Origin: Mycolicibacterium senegalense
GTDB lineage: Bacteria > Actinomycetota > Actinomycetes > Mycobacteriales > Mycobacteriaceae
Length of the DNA stretch: 64,000 nucleotides
NCBI RefSeq assembly: GCF_019645875.1
Contig: NZ_CP081000.1
Coordinates: forward strand, 3,844,001-3,908,000
Direction: 5' to 3'
Shown here: positions 43,373 through 50,558 of the stretch, in pieces
Layout: each line of letters begins with the position of its first letter
Position numbering within the stretch: the first letter of the stretch is position 1
Notes under the pieces: generated by a model
What the model was told of the DNA's origin: nothing
Databases searched by the model: none
What the model saw: only the letters and a program-made list of their open reading frames with translations
Position numbers and translations under genes: made by a program

Positions 43373-44383
43373 CTACAGCAGCGACAGAATCCGCTCGCCG
43401 ACCTCGCTGGTCGAGAGCTTCGCGTCACCGCGGGTGGCCAGGTGCTCACCAACGGCCTTGTCGACCCGCGCGGCCGCGTCGGTCTCACCGAGGTGTGTCA
43501 GCAACAGCGCCACGCTCATCACCGCAGCGGTCGGATCGGCGATCCCCTGCCCGGCGATGTCGGGGGCGCTGCCGTGCACCGGCTCGAACATCGACGGGTT
43601 GGTGCCCGTCGCGTCGATATTGCCCGAAGCGGCCAAGCCGATGCCGCCGGAGACCGCGGCCGCCAGGTCGGTGATGATGTCGCCGAACAGGTTGTCGGTG
43701 ACGATCACGTCGAACCGGCCGGGATCGGTGACCATGTGGATGGTTGCGGCGTCGATGTGCTGGTACGCCGTCTCGACGTCCGGGTAGTCAGCACCGACCT
43801 CGTCGACGGTGCGCTTCCACAGCGAGCCGGCGAACGCCAGCACGTTGTTCTTGTGCACCAGGGTGAGGTGTTTGCGCCGCGCTCGGGCTTTTTCGAAGGC
43901 ATAACGCACCACGCGCTCGACACCGAACCGGGTGTTGGTCGACACCTCGGTGGCGACCTCGTGCGGGGTGTCCACGCGGATCGCGCCGCCGGTGCCGGTG
44001 TACGGGCCTTCGGTTCCTTCGCGCACCACCACGAAGTCGATCTCCGGGTTGCCCGCCAGCGGGCTGGAGACCCCGGCGAACAACTTCGACGGCCGCAGGT
44101 TCACATGGTGGTCCAACGCGAAGCGCATGTTGAGCAGCAGGCCGCGTTCGAGCACACCGCTGGGTACGGAGGGATCACCGATGGCGCCCAACAGGATTGC
44201 GTCATAGCCCTTGAGCTCGTCGACGAATCCCTCGGGCAGGGTCTCGCCGGTCGCGTGGTAGCGCCGCGCACCCAGGTCGTATTCGGTACGGTCCACGCCC
44301 GGCAGGACGGCGTCGAGCACCTTCAATGCCTCGGCGATGACCTCGGGGCCGATGCCATCGCCGGCGATGACTGCGAGTTTCAT
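43373..44383 (-). CDS. leuB: 3-Isopropylmalate dehydrogenase
   Basis: Third enzyme of leucine synthesis (NAD-dependent oxidative decarboxylation). The 336 residues are of the short actinobacterial type: LAVIAGDGIGPEVIAEALKVLD at the N-terminus, the substrate arginines in LLLNMRFALDHHVNLRPSK, and the metal/NAD-binding VTDNLFGDIITDLAAAVSG followed by FEPVHGSAPDIAGQG. Its ATG overlaps the serA stop by 4 bp, so the serine and leucine genes share a transcript. Confidence 0.97.
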   Translation of the reverse strand: MKLAVIAGDGIGPEVIAEALKVLDAVLPGVDRTEYDLGARRYHATGETLPEGFVDELKGYDAILLGAIGDPSVPSGVLERGLLLNMRFALDHHVNLRPSKLFAGVSSPLAGNPEIDFVVVREGTEGPYTGTGGAIRVDTPHEVATEVSTNTRFGVERVVRYAFEKARARRKHLTLVHKNNVLAFAGSLWKRTVDEVGADYPDVETAYQHIDAATIHMVTDPGRFDVIVTDNLFGDIITDLAAAVSGGIGLAASGNIDATGTNPSMFEPVHGSAPDIAGQGIADPTAAVMSVALLLTHLGETDAAARVDKAVGEHLATRGDAKLSTSEVGERILSLL

Positions 44384-45966
44384 GACAGGTCGACCACTTC
44401 CAGTGTGGTGGCGTCGACCGCGGATGCGAGCGCGGAGCGCACATCCTCGGGCACATCGGTGTCCAGGCGCAGCATCACGATGGCGCTGTCGCCGTCGACG
44501 TCCTGGCTCAGCTGCGCGGCCAGGATGTTGACGTTGGCCCCACCCAGCAGGGTGCCGATCTTGCCGAGCGCGCCCGGCTGATCGTTGTAGTGGACGATGA
44601 GGTTGTAGCCCTCGGCGCGCAGGTCGAAGTTGCGCCCGTTGATCTGGACGATCTTCTCGACCAGCTGCGGGCCGCTCAAGGTGCCCGCGACGTTCACCGC
44701 GCTGCCGTCGGCGTGCACGACACGTACGTCGACCACACTGCGGTGGTTGGGGCTCTCGGTGGCAGTGCTGATCTCAGAGGTCACGCCGCGGTCGGCAGCC
44801 AGCGTCGGGGCGTTGACGAACGTCACCTGCTCGTCGACCACCGCGGAGAACAACCCACGCAGCGCCGACAGCTTCAGGATCTCAACATCTTCGGAGGCCA
44901 GCTCGCCGCGTGCCTGAACCGACAGCGACACCGGCGCCGCATCGGACAGGGCGCCGGCCAGCAGACCGAGCTTGCGGACCAGGTCCAGCCACGGCGCCAC
45001 CTCTTCGCCGACGGCGCCGCCGCCGACGTTGACCGCATCCGGTACGAACTCGCCGGCCAGCGCCAGCTTCACGCTGGCGGCCACGTCGGTGCCCGCGCGG
45101 TCCTGGGCCTCGGCGGTCGAGGCACCCAGATGCGGGGTGACGACGACCTGCGGCAGCTCGAACAGCGGGCTGTCCGTGCACGGTTCGGTGGCGAAGACGT
45201 CCAGGCCGGCGGCGCGTACGTGGCCGCTGGTGATCGCGTCGGCCAGGGCCTGCTCGTCGATCAGGCCGCCGCGAGCGGCGTTGACAATGATGACGCCCGG
45301 CTTGGTCTTGGCCAGGTTCTCCTTGCCGAGCAGGCCGGCGGTCTCCTTGGTCTTGGGCAGGTGCACCGAGATGAAGTCGGCACGGCCGAGCAACTCGTCC
45401 AGCGGCAGCAACTCGATACCGAGCTGAGCCGCGCGGGCCTGCGACACGTAGGGGTCATAGGCCACGATGTGCGCGCCGAAGGCGGCGAGGCGCTGGGCGA
45501 CCAGCTGCCCGATGCGGCCCAGACCCACCACGCCGACGGTCTTGTCGAAGATTTCGACGCCCGAGAACGACGACCGCTTCCACGTGTGTTCCCGCAGCGT
45601 CGCGTCGGCGGCCGGGATCTGGCGGGCGGTGGCCAGCAGCAGGGCCAGGGCGTGCTCGGCGGCGCTGTGGATGTTGGAGGTCGGCGCGTTGACCACGAGC
45701 ACGCCGCGGGCGGTGGCGGCGTCGACGTCGACGTTGTCCAGGCCGACGCCGGCGCGGGCCACGATCTTGAGCTTGGCGGCCGCGGCGAGAACCTCGGCGT
45801 CCACCGTGGTGGCGGAACGTACCAGGAGCGCATCGGCGTCGGGCACGGCAGCGAGCAACTTCTCGCGGTCCGGACCGTCGACCCACCTGACCTCTACCTG
45901 GTCACCGAGGGCGGCGACGGTCGATTCCGCGAGCTTGTCGGCAATCAAAACAACGGGAAGACTCAC
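44380..45966 (-). CDS. serA: D-3-phosphoglycerate dehydrogenase
   Basis: First step of serine synthesis. The 528 residues have three parts: a substrate/NAD-binding core (VVGLGRIGQLVAQRLAAFG; catalytic Arg in NAARGGLIDEQAL; His in VVTPHLGASTAEAQ), an intervening ASB domain typical of mycobacterial type 1 enzymes, and a C-terminal ACT domain (NLIVHYNDQPGALGKIGTLL) that binds serine for feedback control. GTG start at 45964-45966. It is coupled to leuB by a 4-bp overlap. Confidence 0.97.
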   Translation of the reverse strand: MSLPVVLIADKLAESTVAALGDQVEVRWVDGPDREKLLAAVPDADALLVRSATTVDAEVLAAAAKLKIVARAGVGLDNVDVDAATARGVLVVNAPTSNIHSAAEHALALLLATARQIPAADATLREHTWKRSSFSGVEIFDKTVGVVGLGRIGQLVAQRLAAFGAHIVAYDPYVSQARAAQLGIELLPLDELLGRADFISVHLPKTKETAGLLGKENLAKTKPGVIIVNAARGGLIDEQALADAITSGHVRAAGLDVFATEPCTDSPLFELPQVVVTPHLGASTAEAQDRAGTDVAASVKLALAGEFVPDAVNVGGGAVGEEVAPWLDLVRKLGLLAGALSDAAPVSLSVQARGELASEDVEILKLSALRGLFSAVVDEQVTFVNAPTLAADRGVTSEISTATESPNHRSVVDVRVVHADGSAVNVAGTLSGPQLVEKIVQINGRNFDLRAEGYNLIVHYNDQPGALGKIGTLLGGANVNILAAQLSQDVDGDSAIVMLRLDTDVPEDVRSALASAVDATTLEVVDLS

Positions 45967-46020
45967 GCGGACAGCCTAGTGTGTGCGCCCTACCACAGCC
46001 GAACCGCGTGCGATGTACTG

Positions 46021-47457
46021 ATGGGCGTGGACGTCACGATCGTCGGCAGCGGCCCCAACGGGCTGTCCGCCGCTGTCATCTGCGCACGGGCCGGTTTGTC
46101 GGTGAGGGTGATCGAAGCCCAACCGACCGCGGGCGGTGGCGCACGCAGTGCCGCGGACCCCGAGTATCCCGATGTGCTGCACGACGTGTGCTCGGCGGTG
46201 CATCCGATGGGTGTGGTGTCACCGTTCTTCGCCGAGTTCGATCTGGCAGCGCGTGGCGTCGAACTGCGGGCGCCGGAGATCTCGTATGCCAACCCGCTGC
46301 CGTCGGGGCGCGCCGCGATCGCCTACCGGTCGCTGGACCGGACGTGCGACGAGTTGGAACGCGGCGCCTCGTGGCGGCGGCTGTTCGGGCCACTGGTGGA
46401 GCACTCCGACGGCGTGCTGGGGTTCTTCCTCGGCGACAAACGCTCGTTGCCGCCGGACCTTCCGACGACGGTGCGGACGGGCCTGCGGGTGCTCGCACAG
46501 GGCAGCCCCGCCTGGGGCGTACTGCGTGGCGACGACGCGCGCGCCCTGTTCACCGGCGTGGGCACACACGCCATCTCCCGCATGCCGTCGCCCGTCAACA
46601 GCGGCGCCGGCATCATGCTCGGCACCGTCGCACACACTGCCGGCTGGCCCATTCCGGTCGGCGGCACGCAACGGATCTCCGACGCACTGATCGCCGATCT
46701 GCGCGCCCACGGCGGCGAATTGATCACGAGTTCGCCGGTGACAGACCCACCCGGCGGCGTCGTCATCTATGACACCGCGCCGACGGCGCTGCTGGACATC
46801 TACGGCGACTCGGTGCCGGCACGGTACGCAAAAGCGTTGCGCCGCTACCGATATGGCCCTGGTGTGTGCAAGATCGACTTCGTACTCTCCGGTGAGATCC
46901 CCTGGCGGGATCCGCGGATGAGCACCTCGCCGACCGTGCACCTGGGCGGCACGCGCGCACAGATGGCCACGGCCGAACGGGAAGTCGCCGCGGGCCGGCA
47001 TGCCCGGCGCCCCATGACGCTCGCGGCGCTGCCGCATCTGGTCGATCCCGGCCGTGTCGATGCCCAGGGCCGACGCCCGCTGTGGACGTACTCGCACGTG
47101 CCGGCGAACTCACCGGCAGACCTGACCGAGACCGTGACCGCGATGTTCGAAGAAGCCGCCCCGGGTTTCCGGGATCTGGTCTTGGCGGCACGGGCGGTGC
47201 CCGCGGACCAGATGTCGCAGCACAACGCCAACTACGTACGAGGCGACATCATCGTCGGCGGCGCGACGTTGTTCGCCGCGATGGTCGGGCCGACGCTGCG
47301 CGCCAACCCCTGGACCACGCCGATCCCCAAGGCCTACCTGTGTTCGTCGGCGACCCCACCGGGCACCGCGGTACACGGCATGGCGGGTCTGTACGCGGCG
47401 CGCACCGTGCTCAAACGCGAGTTCGGCATCACGGAACTGCCTAAGCTGGCGCCATGA
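46021..47457 (+). CDS. Phytoene desaturase-like FAD oxidoreductase
   Basis: A 478-residue FAD protein starting VDVTIVGSGPNGLSAAVICARAGLSVRVIEA, the classic Rossmann dinucleotide-binding fold, followed by the GGGARS motif and the C-terminal AMD-like segment CSSATPPGTAVHGMAGLYAART. It belongs to the CrtI/amine-oxidase group; no carotenoid gene is nearby, so the substrate is open. The ATG at 46021 is chosen from the conserved N-terminus. The wrbA-like gene overlaps its stop by 4 bp. Confidence 0.88.
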   Translation: MGVDVTIVGSGPNGLSAAVICARAGLSVRVIEAQPTAGGGARSAADPEYPDVLHDVCSAVHPMGVVSPFFAEFDLAARGVELRAPEISYANPLPSGRAAIAYRSLDRTCDELERGASWRRLFGPLVEHSDGVLGFFLGDKRSLPPDLPTTVRTGLRVLAQGSPAWGVLRGDDARALFTGVGTHAISRMPSPVNSGAGIMLGTVAHTAGWPIPVGGTQRISDALIADLRAHGGELITSSPVTDPPGGVVIYDTAPTALLDIYGDSVPARYAKALRRYRYGPGVCKIDFVLSGEIPWRDPRMSTSPTVHLGGTRAQMATAEREVAAGRHARRPMTLAALPHLVDPGRVDAQGRRPLWTYSHVPANSPADLTETVTAMFEEAAPGFRDLVLAARAVPADQMSQHNANYVRGDIIVGGATLFAAMVGPTLRANPWTTPIPKAYLCSSATPPGTAVHGMAGLYAARTVLKREFGITELPKLAP

Positions 47458-48059
47458 CCCAGCCCAAGGTAGCCGTCATCTATTACTCCGCCACCGGCCA
47501 CGGCACCACCATGGCCCAACGCGTTACCGCCGCCGCGGAATCGGCCGGCGCCGAGGTGCGCCTTCGCCACATCGCCGAGACGCAGGATCCGGCGTCGTTC
47601 GCCCACAATCCGGCCTGGACCGCCAATTACGAAGCCACCAAGGAACTTCCGGCGGCCACCGGAGAGGACATCGTGTGGGCGGATGCGGTGATCTTCGGCT
47701 CCCCCACCCGGTTCGGTTCTCCCACCGCGCAATTCCGTGCCTTCATCGACTCGCTGGGCGGACTGTGGGCGGAAGGCAAGCTCGCCGACAAGGTATATGC
47801 GGCCTTCACCTCATCGCAGACTCTGCACGGCGGGCAGGAGTCGACACTGCTGAACCTGTACGTGTCGCTGATGCACTTCGGCGGGATCATCGTGCCGCCC
47901 GGCTACACCGACCAGGTGAAGTTCGCCGACGGCAATCCCTATGGCGTCGGCCTGATCGCCAACCGCGACAACATCGCCGAATTCGACGACTCGACCAACG
48001 ATGCCCTCGACCACCTGGCCCGGCGTGTGGTCGGCGTCGCCGAGCGGCTGGCCGCGTAG
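47454..48059 (+). CDS. wrbA: NAD(P)H:quinone oxidoreductase, WrbA type
   Basis: A 201-residue flavodoxin-fold protein with the FMN-phosphate loop YYSATGHGTTMAQ and the family segment WADAVIFGSPTRFGSPTAQFRAFIDS. It reduces quinones by two electrons to limit semiquinone formation. The ATGA overlap with the preceding FAD enzyme suggests that the two are made together. Confidence 0.93.
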   Translation: MTQPKVAVIYYSATGHGTTMAQRVTAAAESAGAEVRLRHIAETQDPASFAHNPAWTANYEATKELPAATGEDIVWADAVIFGSPTRFGSPTAQFRAFIDSLGGLWAEGKLADKVYAAFTSSQTLHGGQESTLLNLYVSLMHFGGIIVPPGYTDQVKFADGNPYGVGLIANRDNIAEFDDSTNDALDHLARRVVGVAERLAA

Positions 48060-48114
48060 CACGACGCATCCGGCCGGGTCGCCGCCGACGTGGTTTGCTC
48101 GCGCGGTTGTCCCG

Positions 48115-48130
48115 TGTGACGCACATCACG
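48115..48130 (+). promoter_or_regulatory. CRP-like box upstream of the GGGYA-repeat protein
   Basis: TGTGA–CGCACA–TCACG, nine of ten half-site bases of the CRP consensus TGTGAN6TCACA. It sits directly before a TAGAGT -10 element (48131-48136). Its centre would be about 20 bases upstream of the predicted start, overlapping the promoter core, so repression is more likely than activation, unless transcription starts further downstream. Confidence 0.55.
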
Positions 48131-48171
48131 TAGAGTCGTGGCCAAGCGTTGTTCGACCAGGGGGGCCGGCC

Positions 48172-48510
48172 ATGATGGAGCACACGACGACGCACCTGAA
48201 GCTGGTGCTCGGTGGAATCGCGGCGGCAGGTTCGATGGCCCTCGCCGGGCTGTGTCTTTCTGCGGGAGTCGCATTTGCCGCTCCTGGCGATCCGGGCGGC
48301 GGCGGCTACGCGAACGACAGCGCGGGTGGCGGGTATGCGACGGGAGAGGCCGGCGGCGGCTACGCGACGGGCAGTGCCGGCGGTGGTTACGCGCGCGGCG
48401 AAGCCGGTGGCGGCTATGCGACCGGGGACGCCGGCGGAGCCTGGTTCCGGGAAGCCTGCGAGGCCGCCTCGGAAGCCGGCGAACCCGCGCCCATCGGCTG
48501 TGCCAGCTGA
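48172..48510 (+). CDS. Small secreted protein with Gly-Gly-Gly-Tyr-Ala repeats
   Basis: A 112-residue exported protein. The signal peptide (to about residue 36) ends AFA/APGD. Residues 43-87 are five 9-residue repeats of the form GGGYATGEA, then a C-terminal segment GAWFREACEAASEAGEP with two cysteines (96, 110) that could form a disulfide. ATG 48172 is followed by a second ATG. No known family is recognised; the composition (Gly/Ala/Tyr) resembles structural cell-surface proteins. A CRP-like site precedes it. Confidence 0.7.
   Translation: MMEHTTTHLKLVLGGIAAAGSMALAGLCLSAGVAFAAPGDPGGGGYANDSAGGGYATGEAGGGYATGSAGGGYARGEAGGGYATGDAGGAWFREACEAASEAGEPAPIGCAS
48298..48432 (+). repeat. Five 27-bp tandem repeats inside the secreted protein gene
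   Basis: Each unit encodes GGGYAxxxA and they follow without gap. Third-position differences among the units show that they are old rather than newly amplified. Confidence 0.8.
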
Positions 48511-48553
48511 GCTGACTCGAAAACTGCTGCGCCGCACCCCCTCCACCGGCGCT

Positions 48554-48559
48554 TAGATT
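48554..48559 (+). promoter_or_regulatory. -10 element for leaderless orphan gene
   Basis: TAGATT ends seven bases ahead of the GTG at 48566. No Shine-Dalgarno is seen, in keeping with leaderless translation. Confidence 0.45.
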
Positions 48560-48565
48560 TATGCG

Positions 48566-48904
48566 GTGAGCACTGGCATCGCCCGTTTGGTGGGTTCTGT
48601 ACCGCACACCGATCCGGTCATGAAGTTGTTCGCGGTGGGCGATATGGAGCTGTATCACGTGAGCCCGCCGTTGCACGGCTACCACGTCGTCGCCGCCTCA
48701 CAACAGTCATGGGCCATCCGGGCCCAGTGCATCTACCCGGACGGCCGCATCGAGCCGCCAGAGCCCGACGATCCGGTGTCGACCGAGTTGTACGGCGTGG
48801 TCGGTGAAGCCTTGCAGCTCGACAGCACCGAGAAGCTGCCCGGCAGCGCCGATGGCAGGAACGTATCCCGCACGCTGGCCGCGATCGGCTACCGAATCAT
48901 CTAG
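48566..48904 (+). CDS. Hypothetical protein, 112 aa
   Basis: An unrecognised cytosolic protein (no signal peptide or membrane helix) starting STGIARLVGSVPHTDPVMKLFAVGDMELY and ending ALAAIGYRII-like (TLAAIGYRII). It contains one Cys and several His residues (His 14, 31, 37 and 40 in VPHTD, YHVSPP, LHGYHVV), and has coding-like codon use. The start is backed by a -10 element at leaderless distance. It faces ilvC across an inverted repeat. Function unknown. Confidence 0.6.
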   Translation: MSTGIARLVGSVPHTDPVMKLFAVGDMELYHVSPPLHGYHVVAASQQSWAIRAQCIYPDGRIEPPEPDDPVSTELYGVVGEALQLDSTEKLPGSADGRNVSRTLAAIGYRII

Positions 48905-48915
48905 AAAAGCCGAAA

Positions 48916-48962
48916 GGCCAGTTATTGCACGCTTTTACAAAGCTCGCGTGCAATAACTGGCC
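48916..48962 (-). terminator. Perfect 17-bp inverted repeat after ilvC
   Basis: GGCCAGTTATTGCACGC (48916-48932) pairs perfectly with 48946-48962, leaving a 13-base loop. On the minus strand it is followed by TTTCGGCTTTTC, so it reads best as the ilvBNC terminator. On the plus strand it lacks a U-tract. The AT-rich mid-stem is unusual for this genome. Confidence 0.7.
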
Positions 48963-48976
48963 AGTCAGGATGAAAA

Positions 48977-49990
48977 TCAGGCCGTTTCGGTGATCGGCCG
49001 GTCGACCCAGCTCATCAGGTCGCGCAGCTTCTTGCCGGTGACCTCGATCGGGTGCTCGGCGTTGGCCTTGCGCAGCGCCTCGAGCTCCTTGTTGCCGCCC
49101 TCGACGTTGGCGACCAGGCGCTTGACGAAGGTACCGTCCTGGATGTCGGTCAGGATGTCCTTCATGCGCTTCTTGGTGTCGGCGTCGATGACCCGCGGGC
49201 CCGACAGGTAGCCGCCGAACTCCGCGGTGTCGGACACCGAGTAGTTCATGCGGGCGATGCCACCCTCGTACATCAGGTCGACGATGAGCTTGAGCTCGTG
49301 CAGCACCTCGAAGTAGGCCATCTCGGGGGCGTAGCCCGCCTCGACCATGACCTCGAAGCCCGCCTTGACCAGTTCCTCGGTGCCACCGCAGAGCACAGCC
49401 TGCTCACCGAACAGGTCGGTCTCGGTCTCTTCCTTGAAGGTGGTCTTGATGACGCCGGCGCGGGCACCGCCGATGGCGGCGGCGTAGGACAGCGCCAGGG
49501 CCTGGCCCTCACCCTTGGGGTCCTGGTCGATCGCGATCAGGCAGGGCACGCCCTTGCCGTCGACGAACTGACGACGCACCAGGTGACCCGGGCCCTTGGG
49601 GGCGACCATGCCGACGGTGACGTTGGCCGGGGCCTTGATCAGGCCGAAGTGGATGTTGAGGCCGTGGCCGAAGAACAGCGCGTTGCCGTCTTCGAGGTTG
49701 GGCTCGATGTCGTTGCGGAAGATCTCAGCCTGCGCGGTGTCGGGTGCGAGCACCATGATCACGTCGGCCCACTTGGCCACCTCGGCCGGGGTGTCGACCT
49801 CGAGGCCCTGCTCCTCGACCTTGACGCGGGACTTCGAGCCTTCCTTCAGGCCGACCTTGACCTGCACGCCCGAATCACGCAGCGACAGCGAATGCGCGTG
49901 CCCCTGGCTGCCGTAGCCGATGACGGCGACCTTGCGACCCTGGATGATCGACAGGTCCGCGTCGGCGTCGTAAAACATCTCAACTGCCAT
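48977..49990 (-). CDS. ilvC: Ketol-acid reductoisomerase
   Basis: Second common step of valine/isoleucine synthesis (Mg and NADPH dependent). The 337-residue class I enzyme has VAVIGYGSQGHAHSLSLRDSG (NADPH binding) and the knotted C-terminal domain with metal-binding acidic residues in FKEETETDLFGEQAVLCGG and the ELKLIVDLMYEGG helix. AGAAGGAAAAT stands before the ATG. It is the last gene of ilvBNC. Confidence 0.98.
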   Translation of the reverse strand: MAVEMFYDADADLSIIQGRKVAVIGYGSQGHAHSLSLRDSGVQVKVGLKEGSKSRVKVEEQGLEVDTPAEVAKWADVIMVLAPDTAQAEIFRNDIEPNLEDGNALFFGHGLNIHFGLIKAPANVTVGMVAPKGPGHLVRRQFVDGKGVPCLIAIDQDPKGEGQALALSYAAAIGGARAGVIKTTFKEETETDLFGEQAVLCGGTEELVKAGFEVMVEAGYAPEMAYFEVLHELKLIVDLMYEGGIARMNYSVSDTAEFGGYLSGPRVIDADTKKRMKDILTDIQDGTFVKRLVANVEGGNKELEALRKANAEHPIEVTGKKLRDLMSWVDRPITETA

Positions 49991-50045
49991 GCGAAATTTT
50001 CCTTCTCTTTCTAGCTCTACAGCCGCTTAACGCTACTTGACGTGC

Positions 50046-50558
50046 TTACTTCACTGCGCTGATACCACGGGGACCGCGCGAGACCGACACCATGCCGGAC
50101 TGTGCGATCTCGCGGATACCGTAGGGCTCCAAGACCCGCAGCAGGGCCTCCAGCTTCTCCGGAGTTCCGGTCGCCTCGACGGTCAAGGACTCAGTCGAGA
50201 CGTCAACCACCTTGGCACGGAACAGGTTCACCGCTTCGATGACCTGGCCACGGTTGGACGCATCGGCACGCACCTTGATCAGCGCGAGCTCGCGGGAGAC
50301 TGAGTTGTCGTCCTCCTGCTCGACGATCTTGATCACGTTGATCAGCTTGTTGAGCTGCTTGGTGATCTGCTCCAGCGGCGATTCCTCGACGCTGACCACG
50401 ATCGTCATCCGCGACATGTGCTTCTGCTCGGTGGCGCCGACAGCCAGGGACTGGATGTTGTAGCCGCGACGGGAGAACAGCGAGGCCACCCGGGCGAGCA
50501 CACCGGGTTTGTCCTCGACCAGCACCGACAGGGTGTGGGTGGGGGTGGTGTTGCTCAT
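50046..50558 (-). CDS. ilvN: Acetolactate synthase small (regulatory) subunit
   Basis: A 170-residue regulatory subunit with an N-terminal ACT domain (THTLSVLVEDKPGVLARVASLFSRRGYNI) that binds valine, then the conserved C-terminal domain ending MVSVSRGPRGISAVK. Its ATG overlaps the ilvB stop (TGATG). The open frame extends far upstream only as a shadow of ilvB. Confidence 0.97.
   Translation of the reverse strand: MSNTTPTHTLSVLVEDKPGVLARVASLFSRRGYNIQSLAVGATEQKHMSRMTIVVSVEESPLEQITKQLNKLINVIKIVEQEDDNSVSRELALIKVRADASNRGQVIEAVNLFRAKVVDVSTESLTVEATGTPEKLEALLRVLEPYGIREIAQSGMVSVSRGPRGISAVK

Noticed and set aside
44590..46020. Upstream extension of the phytoene-desaturase-like gene
   Set aside because: The added region is antisense to serA; the FAD-binding Rossmann start follows directly after ATG 46021.
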